Source: an uncultured Ruminococcus sp. (GTDB taxonomy: Bacteria > Bacillota > Clostridia > Oscillospirales > Acutalibacteraceae). From it: a stretch of DNA of 64,000 bases. Below the pieces are notes generated by a model. That model was given only the letters and a program-made list of their open reading frames with translations. It was not told where the DNA came from and did no database searches. The translations under genes were made by a program, and so were the position numbers. The stretch is taken from contig CATXZD010000003.1 in NCBI GenBank assembly GCA_958403905.1, positions 1 through 64,000 on the forward strand, read 5' to 3'. This document shows, in pieces, positions 1-8,618 of the stretch (positions within the stretch are counted from its first letter, which is position 1; every line of letters begins with the position of its first letter).

Positions 1-318
1 AATATTCATCATCTTACCTCACAAGATTTTTTTAACTAGATAATTGTAAGTTATCCTTCATTTGGTTGTAAATGTGTAGAAAATAGGAGTAGTATTAAAG
101 TGTTGAATTAAAAAATAAAAAGACCACAATCATAGAGATCGTGGCGAATGTTAACAAATAAAAGATAATATACAATGACTAATATATTGGACAAATTATT
201 AGATGAAAGTAAACAAATGAATTAACAATAGGGTTTGAATTCATATTGGGTAATAGTTAAGAGGTTCAATAAAAACTATATCAAAACTTAAAAGACTATT
301 TGAAGAAGGATTTTAAAT
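1..318. other. AT-rich gene-free leader of the island
   Basis: No open frame of useful length is seen. An imperfect hairpin at 124-144 (arms CCACAATC and GATCGTGG with one mismatch) is flanked on its left by A-runs, so read on the minus strand it ends in a T-rich tract and could stop leftward transcription. A usable AAGGA ribosome binding site lies just before the gene at 319. Nothing else is recognised. Confidence 0.4.
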
Positions 319-1644
319 ATGAATAAATTAGAATTACAACCTACAAAGGAAAATATATTTAAAACATTTATTGATGATAGTATTGGAAGAAACAAAGATA
401 TTTGTTATTTTATATCTTTATTAGATTCATTTAATGAAAGCAATTCAATAGCAATTAACAGTAATTGGGGCAGCGGAAAAACTTTTTTTGTAAAGCAAAT
501 TGAAATGGTATTAGGCGTTCATAATAATTTTTTTCAAACTGCATTTGAAGAAAGTGATAATAGATTAATCATTTCACAATATAGTAATTTATGTAAAAGA
601 CTAAATGTTGATAAAATAGAAAAACTGTATTTGCCAATATATTATGATGCTTGGAAATATGATAATGATGATCCGGTTCTGTCTATTGTGTACGAGATTA
701 TTTCAACTCTCAATAATAAGTATGACCTTGAGGAGTTAAATATAAATTTTTCTAATATGCTAAAAGGAATTATGGAAGCATTAAATTTATCTGGTTTGTA
801 CGATTTAATTACTTCAATTAAAGTAGATGATGACTTAAAAAGCATTACAAAATCAAGAGATCTAAAAAGCAAAATTGATGTTTTTTTGGATCAAATACCA
901 ATAGAAAGAGCCGATAAAGTTGTCATTTTTATTGATGAACTTGACAGATGCAAACCTATTTATGCTATTAAACTACTTGAAAGAATTAAACACTATTTTA
1001 ATAACAATAAAATTATATTTGTATTTTCTACAAATTTAGAAGAACTGCAATCTTCCGTAAAATGTGTATATGGAGAAAACTTCAATGCTTATAGATATTT
1101 AGACAGATTTTTTGATTTAAAAATACCTTTGCCAAAAGCAGATATGCAAAAATATTTTAGTTCTATTAACTTTGAAAATAATAACTATGTCTTTGATAGA
1201 GTATGTCACAAGTTTATGAAAAGTTATAATTTTCAATTAAGGGATATATCAAAGTACGCACGATACTTAAAAATGACAACTTATAACTTAGCTCATAATA
1301 GTAGTTTTGCTTCTTTTCCAGAAGAGATAGGATATAATTTTTGCTTAGATTATCTGGTACCAATAATAGTAGGATTATTCGTATATGACATTACTATGTA
1401 TAATAAATTCATAAACGGATATGACAGTTCGCCTTTAATAGAATTATTAGAAGACGGTGAAATCGGTCAATTTTATTTTAAGAATTTGTTAGCCAATGGT
1501 GAAACATACGATGACCATACATTAGTCACACATGAGAGTAAATTAAATGAATTATATGATGCTATATTTAACACAAACTATGACAATAGGGTTTATGAAA
1601 AAACGATAGGAAATATTTGCATTGAAAAGGGTACAAAAGATTAG
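319..1644 (+). CDS. KAP-family P-loop NTPase
   Basis: This 441-residue protein has the layout of the KAP NTPases, STAND-related ATPases often found in phage-resistance and membrane-linked loci. The Walker A motif NWGSGKT is at residues 49-55 and the Walker B VVIFIDELDR at 201-210, with the Asp-Glu-Leu-Asp-Arg signature usual in KAP proteins. Classical KAP proteins carry transmembrane helices between Walker A and B. Here that insert is short and polar, so the protein is probably soluble. The ATG is preceded by AAGGA at a good distance. It stands alone upstream of a 345-base gap. The family call is fairly firm. A defence role is inferred from the neighbours only. Confidence 0.82.
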   Translation: MNKLELQPTKENIFKTFIDDSIGRNKDICYFISLLDSFNESNSIAINSNWGSGKTFFVKQIEMVLGVHNNFFQTAFEESDNRLIISQYSNLCKRLNVDKIEKLYLPIYYDAWKYDNDDPVLSIVYEIISTLNNKYDLEELNINFSNMLKGIMEALNLSGLYDLITSIKVDDDLKSITKSRDLKSKIDVFLDQIPIERADKVVIFIDELDRCKPIYAIKLLERIKHYFNNNKIIFVFSTNLEELQSSVKCVYGENFNAYRYLDRFFDLKIPLPKADMQKYFSSINFENNNYVFDRVCHKFMKSYNFQLRDISKYARYLKMTTYNLAHNSSFASFPEEIGYNFCLDYLVPIIVGLFVYDITMYNKFINGYDSSPLIELLEDGEIGQFYFKNLLANGETYDDHTLVTHESKLNELYDAIFNTNYDNRVYEKTIGNICIEKGTKD

Positions 1645-1989
1645 AATTTTTAGTTATCAAGTTAAATATTGTATAGATAAATATTACACGATTTCGCTGA
1701 AAGTATGATGTAAATTTTGTAATTATGAAATAAATAATAGTTTAAGATTACCAAAAATTATCGTGCGCATATGACGTATCTAAAAGTTTTTAGCATGCTA
1801 TAATACGTTATTGCAATTTGGCATTGCAATTTCTATAAAATTTTGTTGTGCTCGGATACTTTTATACTTTAAATGCGTCTAACACCTAATAATAAGAATA
1901 TTATTAGGTGTAATATGAGTTTAATTATGGACTTGATCTTAATAAATATGGAATTACTATATAAAAAGTATTAAAAGTGGGTTCTAAAA
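1645..1989. other. AT-rich intergenic spacer
   Basis: This gap separates the KAP gene from the deaminase operon. It has no coding frame worth calling. Its only structured element is the inverted repeat at 1882-1911, listed separately. The operon promoter presumably lies between that repeat and 1990, but no convincing -35/-10 pair could be singled out in such AT-rich DNA. Confidence 0.5.
1882..1911. repeat. Perfect 12-bp inverted repeat
   Basis: ACACCTAATAAT at 1882-1893 and its exact complement at 1900-1911 enclose a 6-base centre. The arms are AT-rich and no long T-run follows on either side, so a terminator is not clear. It could be an operator for the downstream operon, or a weak terminator of the KAP transcript. 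Confidence 0.6.
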
Positions 1990-2430
1990 ATGAATTTAAA
2001 TGATAATATTTATTTAAAAGTTGCCAGTTTAATATCTAAAAATTCATTTTGCTTACGGCGCAAAGTAGGTGCTGTCATTGTGAAGGATGATAATATTTGT
2101 TTTGGTGCATGTAATGGAAGTACATCAGTTTGTCAAAAATGTGTAAGAAAAGAGAATAATATAAAATCCGGTACGTTACATGAAATATGTAACGGTGTCC
2201 ACGCAGAAAGACGTTTGCTTGAATTCACAATTAGTCATTCTATAGAAACAACAGGAGCTATTATATATTGTACGCATTCTCCTTGCCGCGAGTGTGCTAC
2301 TGCGCTTATTGATGCGAAAATTGCAAAATTTATTTATTTATATGAATATCCAGATGTGGCATTTAAGTCGATTTTTAAGAAATATGGAATTATATACAGA
2401 CAAATTGGGAGTGAGGAAAATGATAATTAA
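1990..2430 (+). CDS. dCMP/cytidine deaminase-family protein
   Basis: This 146-residue protein belongs to the zinc-dependent cytidine/deoxycytidylate deaminase superfamily. His71-Ala-Glu73 supplies one metal ligand and the catalytic acid, and PCREC at 98-102 gives the two cysteine ligands. A second Cys/His set (Cys48, Cys51, His64, Cys67) matches the extra structural zinc of ComEB-type dCMP deaminases. Such enzymes turn dCMP into dUMP. Related ones act on free nucleotides in phage defence. It is the first gene of a four-gene operon and overlaps the next gene by 11 bases, implying coupled translation. The substrate cannot be told from sequence. Confidence 0.85.
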   Translation: MNLNDNIYLKVASLISKNSFCLRRKVGAVIVKDDNICFGACNGSTSVCQKCVRKENNIKSGTLHEICNGVHAERRLLEFTISHSIETTGAIIYCTHSPCRECATALIDAKIAKFIYLYEYPDVAFKSIFKKYGIIYRQIGSEENDN

Positions 2431-3208
2431 TCAATTGTCGTGTGTGGTGGGCATTGTTGTTGCCTATATATTATCATACAACAAAATGAACAGAATGAGA
2501 ATCATTATTCTTTTTGGAGTTGCATTAGCCAATATGATTGTTAGTGCGATTTATTACAAAGAATTAACTTGGAATGATGGAATAATTATAAATTGGACAA
2601 GTATAATTTACAGCGTTATTATTACAGCTATTGCTTTCGGAGTTGTCTGCGCTTTAAATATAATTCTAGCTAAGCCTTTTGGACGCGGTAAATTAAATGA
2701 TAAAATTGTTAAATTTACCGAAAGAGCAAATCCAAATTTAGATTTAAACATAATGGCGGGAGATTTAACTTTCTTTGGAAATATTAATGATATGGAGTCT
2801 AATCCACAAGTACGTCAGTTAATTGATAAAAGGTTTAAAAGAGTAAATATTATATTGAAGCCTCCTGCGAACAATGAGGAAAAAATTAGAATTGGAAAAC
2901 TCATTCACTTGTTAAATGAAAGCTCCATACTAATGAAGTTTTATGACGGAAATAATTTTTGTGATCTTCGCCTACGTTTCAGATGTATTTCCTTTGGTGA
3001 TGGTACAACTGCAACAATTAATATATATAAATTTGTTGCCGAGAAAGAATATCTTACTGAGGAGTTGTCTTCTCTATCCTCTAATCAAGAACAAAGAAAG
3101 CGGCATCAAACGTTTATGAATTTATGGAATATATATTGGAATGCTCTTAAAACTAATCAGGATATGATTCAAGAATGTGTAGATGCATATGAATATTTAC
3201 ATAATTAG
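2420..3208 (+). CDS. Membrane protein with cytoplasmic C-terminal domain
   Basis: The start is placed at the ATG of 2420, inside the end of the deaminase gene, because GTGAGG just upstream is a plausible ribosome binding site; a longer in-frame reading would overlap the deaminase far more. The 262-residue product has about three hydrophobic segments in residues 1-85, then a soluble domain of about 175 residues. That domain is not firmly recognised. Its predicted mixed strand/helix pattern and the C-terminal Asn-Leu-Trp-Asn stretch loosely recall inactive phospholipase D-like domains. A membrane anchor in an enzymatic nucleotide operon suggests an effector or a scaffold. Both are guesses. Confidence 0.75.
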   Translation: MIINQLSCVVGIVVAYILSYNKMNRMRIIILFGVALANMIVSAIYYKELTWNDGIIINWTSIIYSVIITAIAFGVVCALNIILAKPFGRGKLNDKIVKFTERANPNLDLNIMAGDLTFFGNINDMESNPQVRQLIDKRFKRVNIILKPPANNEEKIRIGKLIHLLNESSILMKFYDGNNFCDLRLRFRCISFGDGTTATINIYKFVAEKEYLTEELSSLSSNQEQRKRHQTFMNLWNIYWNALKTNQDMIQECVDAYEYLHN

Positions 3209-3220
3209 TTGGTGATTAAT

Positions 3221-4318
3221 ATGAATTTCGATATGGATAAAAAATTTATTGCTTACATAAAAAATATCAAACAAGTTTTTTTGTATGTGATTGACGATTG
3301 CAACTTGCAATGCCGGCATTGTCTGTATAAACCAAATAATATTTTTTATTTAAATAAAAAATCTATTGATTTAGATATTGCAATAAAACTAATTGAAGAT
3401 TTTTATGAGATAGGTGCAAGAAAACTTACTATTATGGGGGGAGAGCCTACGTTATATGGGAAAGAATGTGATTGGATACCATTGTTATCCCTCATACAAA
3501 AGGCAAAAGAAGTAGGTTACCAATATGTACGCATAGATACGAACGGAACGTTTAATGGAGCTTTGCTCGACTATGATCAGTTTAAAATGCTTGATGAAAT
3601 TACTTTTAGCTTAGATGGTCCTAATTCAGAAATAAATGATATCCTAAGAGGGGACGGTGTATTTAATAAATGTGTCGGAAATATAAAGAGGGCAATACAA
3701 TTAGGGTATAATTCTAATATCACTTGTTGTATTCACAAATATTTGGTGGATCGTGCGAAAGATGGCCTAACATATTTAGATCATATGATACATTTTGCAG
3801 AGGAATTAGGTGTTCAACGAATTAATTTTCATGATTTGTTTAAATCTGGAATTCCTAGAGATGTATGGACGGATAAATTAGATATTTCCATAAATACTTG
3901 GTTTCAATTGTGGTCTGAAATACAAAATAAGATAGATTCTGGAGTGTATAAGATACCGGTTAGGGTGCCACAAGGGTTTATATCAAAAGAACGATTCCAT
4001 GCAGCTCCACATTACTACGGTTATTGTTCAGCTAAATTAGGAGAGCGTGTTCTCATTCATCCGGATGGAATTATTAGAGTTTGTTCGCTAATGATTGGAA
4101 CCCCATATGGAATTGCAAAGTATTATGACAACAAAATAGTGTGGGATGAGGGATATACAAATGAATTGGGTGACCAAGATATTGGAGTGTTTACACCTTG
4201 TGCACATCAATCAAAGCGTAAGGATTGGTCACCTTTTGTTCCGTTATGTGTTTCTTTTAAACCAAAACAAGATGAATTTGTTTGGAATTTGATTGCTTGG
4301 GAACAACAAAACAAGTAG
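3221..4318 (+). CDS. Radical SAM protein with SPASM-like tail
   Basis: The 365-residue enzyme has the radical SAM cluster motif CNLQCRHC (Cys27, Cys31, Cys34), followed by GGEP at 73-76, which contacts S-adenosylmethionine. The C-terminal third has more cysteines (around YYGYCSA, RVCSLM, TPCAH and PLCVSF), as in SPASM/twitch domains that bind extra iron-sulfur clusters. The start is taken as the ATG at 3221; an in-frame TTG at 3209 is possible. It lies 12 bases after the membrane-protein gene and 16 before the NUDIX gene. It is not a viperin by its motif context. Substrate is unknown; the neighbours hint at a nucleotide. Confidence 0.88.
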   Translation: MNFDMDKKFIAYIKNIKQVFLYVIDDCNLQCRHCLYKPNNIFYLNKKSIDLDIAIKLIEDFYEIGARKLTIMGGEPTLYGKECDWIPLLSLIQKAKEVGYQYVRIDTNGTFNGALLDYDQFKMLDEITFSLDGPNSEINDILRGDGVFNKCVGNIKRAIQLGYNSNITCCIHKYLVDRAKDGLTYLDHMIHFAEELGVQRINFHDLFKSGIPRDVWTDKLDISINTWFQLWSEIQNKIDSGVYKIPVRVPQGFISKERFHAAPHYYGYCSAKLGERVLIHPDGIIRVCSLMIGTPYGIAKYYDNKIVWDEGYTNELGDQDIGVFTPCAHQSKRKDWSPFVPLCVSFKPKQDEFVWNLIAWEQQNK

Positions 4319-4334
4319 AGATAAGGAGGATTTT

Positions 4335-4769
4335 ATGGATCATATAAAGCTTCCCGTGGCGGTTCATCTTTTAATTGTGAAAGACGGATACATACTTTTA
4401 CAAAGACGCTTCAGAACAGGGTATGAAGATGGAAAATATGGTGTTGTTGCAGGTCACATAAATGGTGATGAGCAGATATTGGAGGCGATGTTTCGTGAAG
4501 CCAAAGAAGAGGCAGGTATTAATTTAGATTTGGATAGTACGAAAGTAGTTCAAGTTATGCACCGAAAAAAAACGAATGAAGAAAGAATAGATTACTTTTT
4601 GGATTGTGTATCATGGACTGGTGAAATTAAGAATATGGAGCCAAACAAATGTGATGATTTATCGTGGTTTTCAATAGAAAATCTTCCAGATAATATGATA
4701 GAATATGTACAGTATGCAATTAATTGTTATTTGGAACAAAAACAATTTACTTCATTCGGTTGGGATTAA
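4335..4769 (+). CDS. NUDIX hydrolase
   Basis: This 144-residue protein carries a complete Nudix box at residues 40-62, with Gly40, Glu46, Arg54-Glu55, Glu58-Glu59 and Gly61 in the family spacing, so it should bind Mg2+ and cleave a nucleoside-diphosphate-X bond. The ATG at 4335 is chosen because AAGGAGG sits six bases upstream; an earlier in-frame ATG at 4293 lies inside the radical SAM gene and lacks such a site. As the last gene of the deaminase-membrane-radical SAM operon, it may process or clear the modified nucleotide made upstream. That role is inferred. Confidence 0.9.
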   Translation: MDHIKLPVAVHLLIVKDGYILLQRRFRTGYEDGKYGVVAGHINGDEQILEAMFREAKEEAGINLDLDSTKVVQVMHRKKTNEERIDYFLDCVSWTGEIKNMEPNKCDDLSWFSIENLPDNMIEYVQYAINCYLEQKQFTSFGWD

Positions 4770-5465
4770 ATAATGAATTGAGAGATATAAGTGAATGACA
4801 ATCTATAACTTTTATTTAAATACACAGAGAATTATTGATTATTGTTTAGTTGGTTGAATATTTTTAAAATGTTTCATTTTAGTGAACCCATCTTTGTAAT
4901 TAAGTTACATAAGCGAGGAAATGCTTGATACTATTTTTACTGATTCAGAAATAATTATAGCATTTTGAACTTTTGCAATTTCATATAAAATTGGTTTAAT
5001 AATAAACAGAATAGGTGCGATTGCGTTTAACCATTAAGAATAAGTATAGTGTTATTCCTTGTGTTGCTTCTTGTTTCTTTAATAAGGCAAAACAACCTGT
5101 TAGGTATTATTTGCGGATTAATAGCGATAATATTCTATTTTTCATATAGGAAATTAGCTACTAAAGTTACTCAGATGAAAGAAAATAACGACAAGGATAA
5201 TTTAGAATGATAGAATAATTAAATAAAGGAAGTAGCGGTAGCAATGATGCTGCGAAGATTTTGACCTTCAGGCTAAATACTTATTGTTTAGAAATAAAAA
5301 AATATTATATTCGTGAAAAGAGTATTAAACTTATTATTGATATTTTATAGTATATATTATAAAGCGTTAGAGATTAATTAGATAATTATTGAACAATAAT
5401 GTTGTAGTTTGGTTATTATTGTCAAATAAAACAATAGTTATAAACATATAAAAGGATGTGTTATT
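4770..5465. other. Long AT-rich gap between two island operons
   Basis: These 696 bases contain no full-length gene. The only coding-like stretch is a short hydrophobic frame at 5049-5210 (listed separately). Its frame is closed by a stop at 5028, so the region may be the remains of a decayed small-protein gene. A promoter for the downstream NTPase gene must lie in the last 100 bases but could not be pinned down. Confidence 0.4.
5049..5210 (+). CDS. Possible small single-span membrane protein
   Basis: From a GTG at 5049 a 53-residue frame runs to TGA at 5208. It encodes a hydrophobic leader (Val-Leu-Phe-Leu-Val-Leu-Leu-Leu-Val), a short polar turn, a second hydrophobic stretch and a charged tail rich in Lys, Asn and Asp. 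This pattern looks like protein rather than random AT-rich DNA. There is no ATG and no clear ribosome binding site, so it may be a 5'-truncated remnant. It sits between the NUDIX operon and the STAND-like gene. Confidence 0.25.
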   Translation: MLFLVLLLVSLIRQNNLLGIICGLIAIIFYFSYRKLATKVTQMKENNDKDNLE

Positions 5466-7673
5466 GTGCTATCAAATGACAAAATTTTTGACATAATAGG
5501 TAATCTGGCAGGTGCTTTATTAGAAAATAAAAGAAAAATTGATGCATTATGGAAAACAAGTGATAGCACGGTATTTATTGATGAGGTAGTCAAATACACA
5601 TTAGGTAGTATGATTCTGAATAATAAATATAAAGTCTTAATAATTGCTGGTGTCGCTGGTTATGGTAAATCAACAGCAATTCATACAATTTTTGATAAAT
5701 ATGAAAGAAAAAATAAAAAAATAATATTTGATAGAAGAAATCGCAAGGATTGGTTGCTGCTTCAGAATAATGGCTGTTTAGATGCTTCCAATGATTATGT
5801 CGTTATAGATAATTTAAGAGATTTGGATCAGGATGACTATAAAGTAATAAATAATAGTTGTGCTTTATGTGGTAAGATAATATTAGTGTGTAGAGATTAT
5901 AAAATTGATATTAATAATGATTATACAGGGGTGTTTAATTGTAATATTTATCCTATTGAGTGTGGAGAAGTTTATTTTATTGATAAAAAATTAAAAAAAC
6001 AATTGCCGGAATATATGAGAGTTCCTTTATACTATAGACTTTTATCACAATATAAATATGATGATACTATTTTAGATGATTTATTGGAGTTGTGTATAAA
6101 AGAGAAGAATTACTCTAATAAAACTGAGTTTATTAACAATTTCTTAGGAACTTTATTTCAGAAAATGTCAGTTGAAGAAATTAGACTATTGGTTTTATAT
6201 TCTATGATTGTTAGTGATTCAAATTATTTTGAAAAGCATTTGAAATATTTGTTGCGTAAAATAGATTTAAATACATTCAAAAGTGTAGAGGATAACATTA
6301 TTGGAAGCCTATATAATATTTTTAAGCAAGAATTCTTTTTTTTAATAAACAAAGATAAACATAAGCGTTTTCATAGTGTTTTGTCAGATTATTTTAATAA
6401 CATATATAGAAATGTTTGGGATGAAGAACAAAAAAATGCTTTTTGGACAAGTTTAGAGTTTCAGTCAGTTATTGCTAATATCAATTGGGGATTAGAAGCA
6501 GGTATTTCTCAACCTTTTGATAAACAAATAGAGTATTTACAGTATGCATATAATATTTTGAACTTTATCAAAGATGATTTTTATAAAATTGAAAATGCTG
6601 TTTCAGATATTAGGACACTGAAAAATCTGCTTAATTTTATTAATAGTTACTTGTATATTTCTGTTAAAGCATTTAGTAGCATTTCAAAATTGGATGAATT
6701 GCTTACAGCACAGGAAATTGTAGTTAATACTATTTTTGATAATAGTTTGCGTGAAAAATGGGTTAAATTTTTTAGTAATGACGATTATTATGTAACGACG
6801 GCACAATTTTGTAATGTGTCAGCAAAAGTGTATTTGATGTTATTTGTAAACAGTAAAGACGTCGATGTTAACCTATATCAAAATGCACTTTCTATGTGTG
6901 AGAAAAGCCATGATAATTTAGAAAATATTGTGGATATCAATTATAAAAATATTCGTGAAGACGTTTATTTTTATACTAAAGCGTTGGTTTTATATAAAGG
7001 TTCATTGTTTTTTGATGAATTAAAGGAGTGTGAAGAATTAAAAATTTATAATTGCAAGTGGGATTTACTAAAGGAAGCAATAAATTGCATCGAAAAGTCC
7101 GAAAAAAACGCAATCAATGAAATAAATGCCAAATTTAATAATATTAATTATGATTTTTATTCTTATGATATTAATGAATATAATAAGTTAAAAGCTGAAA
7201 TTAAAGTTAGCAAACCCGTAGGATTATATCTTTCAACTTTAGAATTAAAATGCATTATTTATTGTGTAGCTTATTTAATTGATAGAAATAAAATAAATAA
7301 AAATTACTCATACAAATTAATACAGTTTACTAAGTCTGGTTTTTATAATTGTAATACTGCTTCGCAAGGTGACAAAATGCGTTTTAGAGAATTGGCTTTG
7401 TTGCAACTATATTTAAATGATGAAAGCGATTTAGTTGATGCGTGTGCTAAAGTTTTATATGGTTCTGAATGCAGAGTTAATTCTACGGAAAATTTTGAAG
7501 ATAGCAAATTTGTTTTTTTGCGAATGTTGATGTTAAAAATGAAGCATTATAAGAATACACAAATAGACGAAATGTTATGTAATAGATATAACGTAGATCT
7601 AACTTGGTTTAATGATGCGTCTTTGTATGATGATTATTTGGAACGAGTGTTTTTTAAATTAATTACTTCTTAA
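5466..7673 (+). CDS. STAND-like P-loop NTPase (putative sensor)
   Basis: The 735-residue protein starts at a GTG preceded by AAAGGATG. Near the N-terminus is a Walker A motif GVAGYGKST (62-70) and a Walker B-like YVVIDN (111-116), followed by a strand ending in CRD, as in NACHT/STAND ATPases. The rest, about 550 residues, is helix-rich without recognised repeats, as expected for a superstructure-forming sensor region. No nuclease, protease or TIR motif is visible inside it, so an effector would have to be supplied in trans. The TIR-like gene two positions downstream fits this. It is not recognised as any named Avs family. Confidence 0.75.
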   Translation: MLSNDKIFDIIGNLAGALLENKRKIDALWKTSDSTVFIDEVVKYTLGSMILNNKYKVLIIAGVAGYGKSTAIHTIFDKYERKNKKIIFDRRNRKDWLLLQNNGCLDASNDYVVIDNLRDLDQDDYKVINNSCALCGKIILVCRDYKIDINNDYTGVFNCNIYPIECGEVYFIDKKLKKQLPEYMRVPLYYRLLSQYKYDDTILDDLLELCIKEKNYSNKTEFINNFLGTLFQKMSVEEIRLLVLYSMIVSDSNYFEKHLKYLLRKIDLNTFKSVEDNIIGSLYNIFKQEFFFLINKDKHKRFHSVLSDYFNNIYRNVWDEEQKNAFWTSLEFQSVIANINWGLEAGISQPFDKQIEYLQYAYNILNFIKDDFYKIENAVSDIRTLKNLLNFINSYLYISVKAFSSISKLDELLTAQEIVVNTIFDNSLREKWVKFFSNDDYYVTTAQFCNVSAKVYLMLFVNSKDVDVNLYQNALSMCEKSHDNLENIVDINYKNIREDVYFYTKALVLYKGSLFFDELKECEELKIYNCKWDLLKEAINCIEKSEKNAINEINAKFNNINYDFYSYDINEYNKLKAEIKVSKPVGLYLSTLELKCIIYCVAYLIDRNKINKNYSYKLIQFTKSGFYNCNTASQGDKMRFRELALLQLYLNDESDLVDACAKVLYGSECRVNSTENFEDSKFVFLRMLMLKMKHYKNTQIDEMLCNRYNVDLTWFNDASLYDDYLERVFFKLITS

Positions 7674-7693
7674 TATTTTGAGTAGGGACGATA

Positions 7694-7903
7694 GTGAAAC
7701 TATCAAAAGAAACAGAAAAAGTATTGCAAGAGTTAATTATGATATATGAAGAAAATTCGGGTGATTTATATATTACATATGAGGATGTTAGGCTTTCTAA
7801 GTGTCATAATTATGAGTTTGCATTAAACAGATTAAAGAAGTTTGGTTTCTTAGATGAATATAAACCTGACATTTTAGGAAATGTAAAAATCGTTCTTTCA
7901 TAA
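7694..7903 (+). CDS. Small winged-helix-like protein
   Basis: A 69-residue frame begins at a GTG (7694), with AGTAGGGA upstream. The sequence is predicted to be mainly helical, with Leu/Ile spacing and a final short beta hairpin (Val-Lys-Ile-Val-Leu). It resembles a minimal winged-helix fold in which residues 28-52 would form the recognition region. It lies 20 bases after the NTPase gene and 33 before the TIR-like gene, so all three probably share one transcript. It could be an adaptor between sensor and effector or a regulator. No family is firmly recognised. Confidence 0.65.
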   Translation: MKLSKETEKVLQELIMIYEENSGDLYITYEDVRLSKCHNYEFALNRLKKFGFLDEYKPDILGNVKIVLS

Positions 7904-7936
7904 AAAGCTATTAGTTATTTTGAGGTACAAGAATAC

Positions 7937-8374
7937 ATGAACAATAAAAAAGTTTTTATTGTTCATGGGCATGACACTATATTACATAATGATGTTGAAT
8001 TATTATTAAGAAGATTGAAATTTGAGCCTATTATTCTCTGTGATGAAGCAAGCAATGGTAAAACTATAATAGAGAAAATTGAAGATTGTTCTGATGTAGC
8101 ATTTGCGATTGTATTATACACAGCATGCGATAAAGGCCGTGTGAAAGGTGCATCTTCTTTAAGTAATTGCGCAAGGCAAAATGTAGTATTTGAGCATGGC
8201 ATCTTTTGTGCTAAACTCGGAAGAAATAATGTAGTAGCGTTGCATGAAGAAAGTGTTGAAATCCTAGGTGATTTATCCGGTGTTGTTTATATATCTTTGA
8301 ATAATGATTGGAAAAAAGAATTAAAAATGGAAATGAAATCAACAGGACTTGAAGCAGATTGGATTAATGAATAG
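7937..8374 (+). CDS. TIR-like nucleotide-binding protein (PF10137 type)
   Basis: The 145-residue protein matches the TIR-like family found in CBASS, Pycsar and other antiphage loci. The first strand reads VFIVHGHD (6-13), followed by GKTIIEKIE (41-49), the strand AIVLYT (57-62), and ARQNVVFEHGIF (79-90), in which Glu86 is the probable catalytic residue of NAD+ cleavage; then comes the AKLGR turn. Its length is about one bare TIR domain, with no fused sensor. Activation would then depend on a partner, most simply the STAND-like NTPase upstream. Family assignment is strong. NADase activity and partner are inferred. Confidence 0.88.
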   Translation: MNNKKVFIVHGHDTILHNDVELLLRRLKFEPIILCDEASNGKTIIEKIEDCSDVAFAIVLYTACDKGRVKGASSLSNCARQNVVFEHGIFCAKLGRNNVVALHEESVEILGDLSGVVYISLNNDWKKELKMEMKSTGLEADWINE

Positions 8375-8476
8375 TAATATGATATGCTATCTCCTTAAGG
8401 GTAATGTGTTGTCAAACATTCTGTGCCCCTGCTGCGCCAGGGTCTAAGTCTGTAAAAAACCTTATAGAGGTTGCAA

Positions 8477-8506
8477 AAACCACCGGTTGAACCGGTGGTT
8501 TCGATT
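8477..8506 (+). terminator. Rho-independent terminator after TIR-like gene
   Basis: A 10-bp GC-rich stem (AAACCACCGG at 8477-8486 and its complement at 8492-8501) with a 5-base loop is followed by CGATTTTTG. It lies about 100 bases after the TIR-like stop and marks the end of the island-like segment. A-rich sequence on the left side also allows leftward termination for the gene at 8619-8969. Confidence 0.65.
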
Positions 8507-8618
8507 TTTGCAGCTGTTAATGCGACAGCTCCTTTTCATGTTTTTATTTGTTTTGAAAAATATTTTCAGGCGTTTTGTGTATAGCCCTTTATGCTTTGTT
8601 GTTGCTTTTTTCTATAAA

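Noticed and set aside
1882..1911. Classical rho-independent terminator
   Set aside because: The stem is AT-rich and lacks a T-run, so only an inverted repeat is reported.
3221..4318. Prokaryotic viperin
   Set aside because: The CxxxCxxC motif fits any radical SAM protein; the viperin C-terminal region was not recognised and the tail has SPASM-like cysteines instead.
8375..8470. Short Cys-rich frame after the TIR-like gene
   Set aside because: It is about 22 codons, without a ribosome site; kept only as a possible gene remnant.
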